This document shows positions 58,152-64,000 of a stretch of 64,000 bases of DNA, piece after piece (the stretch's first letter is position 1; the number at the start of each line of letters is the position of its first letter). The notes below the pieces were generated by a model. The model was given only the letters and a program-made list of their open reading frames with translations, was not told the DNA's origin and ran no database searches. The DNA lies in the NCBI RefSeq assembly GCF_013868155.1, contig NZ_JACEOG010000001.1, positions 124,001 through 188,000 on the forward strand, written 5' to 3'. The position numbers and the translations under genes were made by a program. Origin of the DNA: Aeromicrobium phoceense. Its GTDB lineage: Bacteria > Actinomycetota > Actinomycetes > Propionibacteriales > Nocardioidaceae.

Positions 58152-59351
58152 TCAGGCGTGCACGGGGGTCCGCACGGGCGCGACCCTGAGCCCCACGAGG
58201 AACGCCACGAGTCCCGCGACGGCGAGCGCGACGCCCACCAGCGCCGGAGCGGCGTAGCCGGCGCCCGCGGCGATCACGAGACCGCCGAGCCAGGCACCCA
58301 GTCCGTTCGCGATGTTGAGGCTGGCGTGGTTGAGCGCGGCGCCGAGCATCTGGGCATCGCCGGCCGCGGCCATCAGCCGGATCTGCAGGCCGATCGCGAC
58401 GATGCTGCCGAGCGCCCCGACGAGGAACACGCACAGCAGGGCCGCGGGCGCGAACGAGGCCAGCTCGTAGAAGGCCAGCAGCACGACGACCGTGGCGCCC
58501 AGGCCACCGATGACCTGGCGGACGTTGTCCCAGTCGGCCAGACGCCCGGCGAGCAGGGTGCCGCCGACGGAGCCGAGACCGAAGACCAGCAGGAACACCG
58601 GGATCACCGAGGACGGCAGGTCGACCACGTCGGTGACGATGGGCGCGATGTAGCTGTACATCGCGAAGATGCCGCCGAACCCGACGACGCCGGTGAGGAA
58701 GGCAGCGATGACCGCCGGCTCGCGCAGGGCCACGAGCTCACCGCGGATCGTGGCCGACGGGTCGCCGGGGAGGTGGGGGACGAAGGTGAGCACGAGGACC
58801 GCGGCGACCACGGCGATCACCACGACCAGCGCGTAGGCGGCGCGCCACGTGAGCGCCTGCCCGAGCCACGCGCTGGCGGGGACGCCGGCGACCGTGGCCG
58901 CCGAGAGGCCCATCATCACCATGGCCACGGCGCGACCCCGGCGCCCGGCCGGGACGAGGGACGCGGCCACGAGCGACGCGACGCCGAAGTAGGCGCCGTG
59001 CGGCAGCCCGGCGACGAAGCGAGCGAGCAGGACGGGGACGTATCCGCTCGCCACGGCCGTGAGGGCGTTGCCCAGGCCCAGGCCGGCCAGCAGCCACAGC
59101 AGCAGCGTGCGCTTCGGCATCCGCGCGGCGAGCGACACGATCAGGGGCGCTCCCACGACGACGCCGAGGGCGTACGCGGAGATGATGTGACCCGTCGTGG
59201 GGATGTCGCGGTCGATGCTCTCGGCGACGTCGGGCAGCAGGCCCATCGTCACGAACTCGGTGGTGCCGATCGCGAAGCCACCGAGGGCCAGGGCCAGCAG
59301 GGCCAGGCCGACGTGGCGGGCGCGCGTCGGTTCGGTTGGTGTCGAGGTCAC
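58152..59351 (-). CDS. MFS transporter, DHA1/AraJ-like
   Basis: 399 residues with 12 membrane helices. The start GGFAIGTTEFVTMGLLPDVA and the motif A region (MPKRTLLLWLLAG) fit the AraJ/PbuE/YdhP group of exporters for sugars, nucleosides or drugs. The GTG at 59351 follows the family length better than the longer frame to 59411. Substrate unknown. Divergent from the DHFR-like gene. Confidence 0.88.
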   Translation of the reverse strand: MTSTPTEPTRARHVGLALLALALGGFAIGTTEFVTMGLLPDVAESIDRDIPTTGHIISAYALGVVVGAPLIVSLAARMPKRTLLLWLLAGLGLGNALTAVASGYVPVLLARFVAGLPHGAYFGVASLVAASLVPAGRRGRAVAMVMMGLSAATVAGVPASAWLGQALTWRAAYALVVVIAVVAAVLVLTFVPHLPGDPSATIRGELVALREPAVIAAFLTGVVGFGGIFAMYSYIAPIVTDVVDLPSSVIPVFLLVFGLGSVGGTLLAGRLADWDNVRQVIGGLGATVVVLLAFYELASFAPAALLCVFLVGALGSIVAIGLQIRLMAAAGDAQMLGAALNHASLNIANGLGAWLGGLVIAAGAGYAAPALVGVALAVAGLVAFLVGLRVAPVRTPVHA

Positions 59352-59449
59352 AGCAGGTACAAGGCCCTCATCGCCGCTTCGATTCCGTTCCGGCGGTGCG
59401 AGCCGGGTCACTGCTTGCCGCAGGCCGCTCGTTCGCGCGACGATCGGGT

Positions 59450-60028
59450 GTGACCCGATTCGTCTTCAACACCGCCGCCACGCTCGACGGATTCCTGGCC
59501 GACACCGACCACAGCCTCAGCTGGCTCTTCGCCGTCGAGGGCGGCACCCCCGACGCCCCCGAGCACGCCGACCCGTTCACCGCGTTCCTCGCCTCGGTCG
59601 GCGTGACCGTCCTGGGCTCCTCGACGTACGAGTGGCTGCTGCGCGAGACCGGCGCGCTGGAGAAGCCCGAGGCCTGGCCCGACGCGATGTCGGGCAAGCC
59701 GGCCTTCCTGTTCACGTCGCGCGACCTGCCGGTGCCCGCCGGCGCCGACCTGACCGTCGTCTCGGGCGACGTCCGCGACCACCTCGACGCCATCGGCTCA
59801 CGCGCGGGTGACCTCGACGTGTGGCTCATGGGCGGAGGTGACCTCGTGGGCCAGTTCGACGACGCGAACGCCCTCGACGAGGTGCAGGTGAGCGTCGCGC
59901 CGGCCACCCTCGGCGCGGGCCAGCCCCTCCTCCCCCGCCGGCTCGGGCCGGACCGCCTCCGGCTCACCGACGTCGACCGCCGCGGCCAGTTCGCCCACCT
60001 GACCTACGCGGTCGCGCGGCCCACCTGA
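59450..60028 (+). CDS. Dihydrofolate reductase family protein (RibD C-terminal type)
   Basis: 192 residues, single RibD_C/DHFR-like domain. The start VFNTAATLDGFLADTDHSLS matches the common N-terminus; VTVLGSSTYEWLL and DVWLMGGGDLVGQF form the nucleotide-binding part. Many actinobacteria have several such orphans; they probably reduce an unknown pterin, flavin-precursor or other substrate with NADPH. Not the essential DHFR. Confidence 0.88.
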   Translation: MTRFVFNTAATLDGFLADTDHSLSWLFAVEGGTPDAPEHADPFTAFLASVGVTVLGSSTYEWLLRETGALEKPEAWPDAMSGKPAFLFTSRDLPVPAGADLTVVSGDVRDHLDAIGSRAGDLDVWLMGGGDLVGQFDDANALDEVQVSVAPATLGAGQPLLPRRLGPDRLRLTDVDRRGQFAHLTYAVARPT

Positions 60029-60047
60029 TAACTGCGGCCCACGCCCC

Positions 60048-60053
60048 TACGCT
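60048..60053 (+). promoter_or_regulatory. -10 box of leaderless ggt-like gene
   Basis: TACGCT ends 6 nt before the GTG at 60060. Confidence 0.55.
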
Positions 60054-60059
60054 GAGCGA

Positions 60060-61535
60060 GTGACCAGCGTTGCGATCGCCGCCCCGAACACCGCCGCGGC
60101 GGAGGCGGGCGAGGCGATCGTCAAGGCCGGGGGCAACGCGATCGACGCGGCGCTGGCGGCCGCGTTCGTCGCGATGGTGAATGAGGTTGGCCTCGTGTCA
60201 GCGAGCGCGGGCGGGTTCCTGACGATCCAGCCGCCCGACGGCTCGAAGCCCGTGACGATCGACGGCTGGATGGACATGCCGGGGCGCGACTGCCCCGACC
60301 GGCGAGGCGAGGGCACGTGGGACGTCCTCACCGAGTACGGCGGCGGCGTCACGATCACCGTCGGCCCGGGCTCGGTCGCCACGCACGGCGCGATCGCGGC
60401 GTTCGGCGAGGCCCACCGCCGCTGGGGCCATCTGCCCTGGTCCGAGCTGCTCGCCCCGGCGATCGACGTGGCCCGCGGCGGGTTCCGGCTCAGCGCCGCC
60501 TCGCGCTACTACCTCTCCTACGTGCACGACACGATCTTCGGCTGGGACGAGGCGAGCCGTGCCGCCGTGCACGACGCGCAGGGCCGTGTCGCGGAGGACC
60601 ACCTCGTGGTGCCGCACCTCGCGGACTCGTTCGAGCGCATCGCGCGCCACGGCCCGGCAGAGCTCTACACCGGCGAGCTCGGCCGTGCGGTCGCCGAGGA
60701 CGTGCTGGCCCGTGGCGGCCTCCTCGGCCCCGACGACCTCGCGGCCTACGCGCCCGTCGTGCGCCCCGCACTCACCGCGCGCATGGAGGGCTGGACGCTC
60801 GGCACCAACCCGCCGCCGGCCGTGGGAGGCGTGAGCGTGGCCGCGATGCTGCGTCTCATGGCGGGGCACGGCCTGACCGACACCGAGCACCTCCTGCGCG
60901 TCCAGCGCCGGGTGCTGGGCGAGCGGCTGCGGACCTTCGACCACACCGACGACCTCGACCGCGACGCCGCCGCGTTCCTCGACCTGATCGACCGCGACGG
61001 GATCGCCGCCCTCGAGTCCGGCTCCACGGCGCACGTCTCCACCGCCGACGAGGAGGGCACGGCCTGCTCGGTGACGATCTCGTCGGGCTACAGCTCCGGG
61101 ATGATCGCCCACGAGACCGGGATCTGGCTCAACAACTGCCTCGGCGAGCAGGAGCTGAACCCGCGCGGCCTGCACGGCCTGCCGCCCGGGTCGCGCCTGC
61201 TGTCCAACATGGCGCCCACCGTCGGCCGTCACGTCGACGGCGGCGTCCTGTCCATCGGCTCGCCCGGCGCCGACCGCATCACGACCGCGATCCTGCAGGC
61301 GCTGACCGGGCTCGTCGAGGACGGGCTGTCCCTGCAGGAGGCCATCGACCACCCGCGTCTGCACGTGCACCGCGCCGCGACGGAGGACGAGGAGATCAAG
61401 GTCGAGGACCCCGACCACCTGTCGATGTACTTCGGCGGCGTCTCGGGAGCCATGTCCACCGCCGACGGCACGCTCGTCGCAGCCGCGGACCCGCGTCGCG
61501 ACGGTGCCACCCGGGTCGTCGGTCGCCTACGCTGA
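60060..61535 (+). CDS. Gamma-glutamyltransferase family protein
   Basis: 491 residues, somewhat short for GGT. Starts APNTAAAEAGEAIVKAGGNA as the family does; GPGSVATHGAIAAFGEAHR; self-cleavage site GSTAHVSTADEEG with the nucleophile-position Thr323, though the next residue is Ala where most GGTs have Thr; SSGYSSGM and the oxyanion-type NMAPT later. No signal peptide, so cytosolic, unlike classical GGT. It may hydrolyse or transfer gamma-glutamyl groups, or act on another amide; substrate uncertain. Confidence 0.87.
   Translation: MTSVAIAAPNTAAAEAGEAIVKAGGNAIDAALAAAFVAMVNEVGLVSASAGGFLTIQPPDGSKPVTIDGWMDMPGRDCPDRRGEGTWDVLTEYGGGVTITVGPGSVATHGAIAAFGEAHRRWGHLPWSELLAPAIDVARGGFRLSAASRYYLSYVHDTIFGWDEASRAAVHDAQGRVAEDHLVVPHLADSFERIARHGPAELYTGELGRAVAEDVLARGGLLGPDDLAAYAPVVRPALTARMEGWTLGTNPPPAVGGVSVAAMLRLMAGHGLTDTEHLLRVQRRVLGERLRTFDHTDDLDRDAAAFLDLIDRDGIAALESGSTAHVSTADEEGTACSVTISSGYSSGMIAHETGIWLNNCLGEQELNPRGLHGLPPGSRLLSNMAPTVGRHVDGGVLSIGSPGADRITTAILQALTGLVEDGLSLQEAIDHPRLHVHRAATEDEEIKVEDPDHLSMYFGGVSGAMSTADGTLVAAADPRRDGATRVVGRLR
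61528..61533 (+). promoter_or_regulatory. -10 box of leaderless glpQ, inside the end of the ggt-like gene
   Basis: TACGCT ends 6 nt before the ATG at 61540 and overlaps the last codons and first stop base of the preceding gene, so glpQ can be transcribed independently. Confidence 0.55.
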
Positions 61536-61539
61536 CCCG

Positions 61540-62589
61540 ATGACCGCCTCGCTCGTCCCAGAGCCCGTCGTCATCGCCCACCGCGGCGTCCCGGGATCGC
61601 GCCTCGAGCACACCCGGCCGTCCTACCTGCTCGGGATCGAGCAGGGTGCCGACTACATCGAGCCCGACGTCGTGGCCACGAAGGACGGCGTCCTCGTCGT
61701 CCGTCACGAGAACGAGATCGGCGGCACCACCGACGTCGCGGGTCGCGCCGAGTTCGCGCACCTGCGCACGACGAAGTTCATCGACGGGATGCCGCTGACG
61801 GGCTGGTTCACGGAGGACTTCACCCTCGAGGAGATCAAGACGCTGACCACCCGCGAGCGCCTGCCCCAGCTGCGCCCGCAGAACCTGCCCCTCCAGGGCA
61901 CCGAGCCGATCCTGACCCTCGACGAGGTGATCGACATCGCCGAGGCGGAGAACGCGCGCCGCGGACCGGACGTCGCACCGATCGGCGTCTACATCGAGAC
62001 CAAGCACCCCACGTACTTCCGGTCGATCGGGCTGGACCTCAACGACCGGCTGCTCGAGGTGCTCGACCGGCGCGGGCTCAACCACGAGGGCGCGAAGGTC
62101 GTCATCCAGTCGATGGAGACGGCGAACCTCAAGGACCTGAGCCGCCGGACGCCCCTGCCGCTCGTGCAGCTCATGGAGCGCCTGGGCGCCCCCTACGACC
62201 TCGCGTCCACCTACGACCCGCGCGACTACGCCGCGCTCACCGCCCCGGCCGAGCTCGCGAGGATCGCGGAGTACGCCCAGGGCATCGGCCCGAACAAGAG
62301 CCTGGTCATCGCGCGCGCCCGCGACCACACGCTGCTCGACGAGACCGGCCTCGTGCGAGATGCGCACGAGGCCGGTCTGTTCGTCCACATCTGGACGATG
62401 CGCAACGAGAACAACTTCCTGCCGAAGCAGATGCGCACCGGCGGGACGAAGGCCGACTCCGGTGACGCGACGGCCGAGCTGCTGGCCTTCTACGCCGCCG
62501 GGGTCGACGGGGTGTTCTCGGACTTCACGCAGACGGCGGTGGCGGCGCGGTCGGCCCATCGGTCGTCGGCGGGCCCCACACCTGGGTGA
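61540..62589 (+). CDS. glpQ: Glycerophosphodiester phosphodiesterase
   Basis: 349 residues, GlpQ-type TIM barrel. Catalytic and metal motifs: IAHRGVPGSRLEHT, DYIEPDVVATKDGVLVVRHE and YIETKHPTYF; late HIWTMRNENNF. No signal peptide, so cytosolic like UgpQ, although sequence is GlpQ-like. Splits glycerophosphodiesters into glycerol 3-phosphate and alcohol. Its last 65 bp overlap the end of the minus-strand PspC gene. Confidence 0.93.
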   Translation: MTASLVPEPVVIAHRGVPGSRLEHTRPSYLLGIEQGADYIEPDVVATKDGVLVVRHENEIGGTTDVAGRAEFAHLRTTKFIDGMPLTGWFTEDFTLEEIKTLTTRERLPQLRPQNLPLQGTEPILTLDEVIDIAEAENARRGPDVAPIGVYIETKHPTYFRSIGLDLNDRLLEVLDRRGLNHEGAKVVIQSMETANLKDLSRRTPLPLVQLMERLGAPYDLASTYDPRDYAALTAPAELARIAEYAQGIGPNKSLVIARARDHTLLDETGLVRDAHEAGLFVHIWTMRNENNFLPKQMRTGGTKADSGDATAELLAFYAAGVDGVFSDFTQTAVAARSAHRSSAGPTPG

Positions 62590-62791
62590 CCTGCGCCTGC
62601 GGCATCAGCAGCCAGGCGGCGAGGTAGACCAGGACCGTCGTGCCGATGCCGACGACGATGAGCACCACGGTGATGACGCGAATCAGCGTGGCGTCGACGC
62701 CGGTGTACTCGGCCAGTCCGCCGCACACGCCGCCGAGCCACTTGTCGGTGGCGCTGCGGGTGAGCTTCTTGGGCGCGGGGGTGGGGTTCAT
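62525..62791 (-). CDS. Small PspC-domain membrane protein
   Basis: 88 residues. PspC domain LTRSATDKWLGGVCGGLAEY with one strong helix (VITVVLIVVGIGTTVLVYLA) and a Pro-rich tail. PspC proteins sense envelope stress in the membrane. The ATG at 62791 overlaps the stop of the small membrane gene upstream; AGGAGG lies just before it. The 3' end overlaps glpQ by 65 bp on the other strand. Confidence 0.88.
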   Translation of the reverse strand: MNPTPAPKKLTRSATDKWLGGVCGGLAEYTGVDATLIRVITVVLIVVGIGTTVLVYLAAWLLMPQAQVTQVWGPPTTDGPTAPPPPSA

Positions 62792-62973
62792 GACTTCCTC
62801 CTGAGGGTCAGGGCGATGCCGGCGACTCCGGCAAGGATGAGGGTGACGAGTCCGGCGACGGCCAGGCCGTCGGCGCTCGCGAGGTCGTAGTGGAGCAGCG
62901 CCCACCCCACGAGCGTGAGGGTGAACAGGACGCCGAAGACCAGCGCGTCCCAGCGCATCGGATGGGTGTTCAT
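62788..62973 (-). CDS. Small two-helix membrane protein
   Basis: 61 residues, two hydrophobic helices (LVFGVLFTLTLVGWALLHYD and LAVAGLVTLILAGVAGIAL) with a short charged end. No family recognised with certainty. It sits between two PspC genes with 4-nt overlaps at both ends, so it is expressed with them and may belong to the same envelope-stress complex. Confidence 0.75.
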   Translation of the reverse strand: MNTHPMRWDALVFGVLFTLTLVGWALLHYDLASADGLAVAGLVTLILAGVAGIALTLRRKS

Positions 62974-64000
62974 CGACGAACCACCTGGATCTCGCCCGCC
63001 GTGCCGTTGATCTCGATGCGGTAGGCCCCGGGGGCGTCGGAGGGCCTGTCGAGTGAGGGGTTCTGCCCGTCGGCGACGCGGTCGAAGACCTCGATGCGTC
63101 CTCCGGCGGAGAGGCGGGCCTCGACCGCGACGTCCAGGCCCTCGGGCACCACCACGAGGGTCTCGCCGACGCCGTTGTCGATCTCGAGCGTCCGCCCGGT
63201 GAGCGTCTGCGGGTCCTGGATGGAGGTCAGGTCCACCTGGACCCGGCCGAAGCCCTGCTCGATGGGCTCGGCGATCGCGGCGGCCGTGGTGGGCCGCAGG
63301 TCGATGTCACCGGCCGAGAGGTTGGGTGCCACGGAGGCGACCGCCAGGACGGGGATCGCGAGCACGCCGAGCGGCACGAGAGCACCCGGGTGACCGATCC
63401 TCGTGCCGACGAACAGGCCGGCGGCGACGATGCCCAGCGCGACGGCCGGGTAGATCGCGGCGTCGAGCGGCTCCTGGACGATCGACCAGAGGCCGAGGGC
63501 GCCCATCGCGGCGATGATCGCCGACAGGGTCAGGAGCAGGAGGGCCGGCGACCAGCGCTGGCGAGGACGGGCGGGCGGCATCACCGGGGTGGGCGGCGGG
63601 CCCGGGGGCTGCCCGGGAGGGCCCGGCTCGTGCAGCACGGCGGTGTGCTCGCCCGGGCGCTCGTCGGTGTCCGACGCGTCGGGCATGAGGGGGGTGGTCA
63701 TCTCGTCGTCTCCTGTCAGGGACGTGGTGGTCGGCTCGTCGGAGCCGGCGAAGGCCTGGGCGGACTGCCCCGGCTGGTACGGCGGGGGCGGTGCGAACTG
63801 CGGCGGGGGACCCTGCTGGCGCGACCGGGTCACGAGTCGCCACACGAGGACGACGATGGCGACCGGGACGGCGAGCCACACCAGGGCCCAGACCGGCCAC
63901 CAGAACCAGCCGCCGAGGCCCCACGCGGTGTCTCCGAGGATCGCGGCGAGGGCGATGATGCCGGCGACGATCAGTCCGACGGACCGCAGCTGCGAGTCGG
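62970..64000 (-). CDS. PspC-family membrane protein, N-terminus beyond window
   Basis: The frame is open past the right edge; about 342 residues are visible, beginning DSQLRSVGLIVAGIIALAAL. Four or more helices (including WGLGGWFWWPVWALVWLAVP) are followed by a Pro-rich linker, three more helices (LLLLTLSAIIAAMGALGLWS and on) and a C-terminal beta-rich domain like the LiaF/PspC toast-rack type (GDIDLRPTTAAAIAEPIEQG, EVFDRVADGQ). The PspC domain itself should be in the missing part (inference). The next gene in this group is usually a histidine kinase. Confidence 0.8.
   Translation of the reverse strand, partial: DSQLRSVGLIVAGIIALAAILGDTAWGLGGWFWWPVWALVWLAVPVAIVVLVWRLVTRSRQQGPPPQFAPPPPYQPGQSAQAFAGSDEPTTTSLTGDDEMTTPLMPDASDTDERPGEHTAVLHEPGPPGQPPGPPPTPVMPPARPRQRWSPALLLLTLSAIIAAMGALGLWSIVQEPLDAAIYPAVALGIVAAGLFVGTRIGHPGALVPLGVLAIPVLAVASVAPNLSAGDIDLRPTTAAAIAEPIEQGFGRVQVDLTSIQDPQTLTGRTLEIDNGVGETLVVVPEGLDVAVEARLSAGGRIEVFDRVADGQNPSLDRPSDAPGAYRIEINGTAGEIQVVRR

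Overview
The window is high-GC, gene-dense DNA from an actinomycete. Supporting signs are GTG starts, monomeric isocitrate dehydrogenase, a Corynebacteriumlike SdhCAB, an HtaA haem protein, ROK and CGNR regulators, and many leaderless promoters with a TANNNT box 6-8 nt before the start codon. The mix is most like Propionibacteriales/Nocardioidaceae (Aeromicrobium- or Nocardioides-like); this placement is inference. No rRNA, tRNA, CRISPR array, phage gene or transposase gene was seen, and no gene-free stretch exceeds about 190 nt.

Layout. 1-2.2 kb: end of a secreted HtaA-domain protein and a TetR regulator. 2.3-4.7 kb: purine nucleoside phosphorylase and a phosphopentomutase-like enzyme. 4.9-13.7 kb: a rare-sugar module on the minus strand (FrcBCA-like ABC importer, ketose 3-epimerase, xylulokinase-like kinase, Gfo/Idh/MocA oxidoreductase), faced by two ROK regulators. 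13.8-19.7 kb: transketolase, deoC, an aldehyde dehydrogenase, a half-length aldehyde dehydrogenase and a uridine-kinase-like P-loop protein. 19.9-29.4 kb: a nucleoside import and salvage operon on the minus strand (BMP lipoprotein, ATPase, two permeases, cdd, a cytochrome P450, deoA, then a MaoC protein and add). 29.6-35 kb: universal stress protein, lipoprotein, M20 amidohydrolase, CGNR regulator/EamA pair, MFS/MarR pair. 35.1-40.0 kb: four tandem paralogous secreted proteins with lysine-rich C-terminal beta modules. 40.1-44.5 kb: sdhCAB with a divergent LysR regulator. 44.5-54.1 kb: 2H phosphodiesterase, trpS, galK, a DUF559-like gene between two inverted 58-bp palindromic elements, pheA, GNAT, MFS, icd. 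54.2-58.0 kb: sulfate ABC importer. 58.2-64 kb: MFS, DHFR-like protein, gamma-glutamyltransferase family, glycerophosphodiesterase and a PspC operon cut by the window end.

How it fits together. Imported nucleosides would be deaminated (cdd, add) and phosphorolysed (deoA, PNP). The pentose 1-phosphates would pass through the mutase to DeoC, aldehyde dehydrogenase and transketolase. The rare-sugar module would also end in xylulose 5-phosphate, a transketolase substrate, which may explain why the two sets lie together. Nearly all genes within operons are joined by 4-nt ATGA or GTGA overlaps. The least-described parts are the tandem secreted family, the inverted palindromes around the DUF559 gene, the half-length aldehyde dehydrogenase, and the P450 and MaoC genes inside the nucleoside operon.
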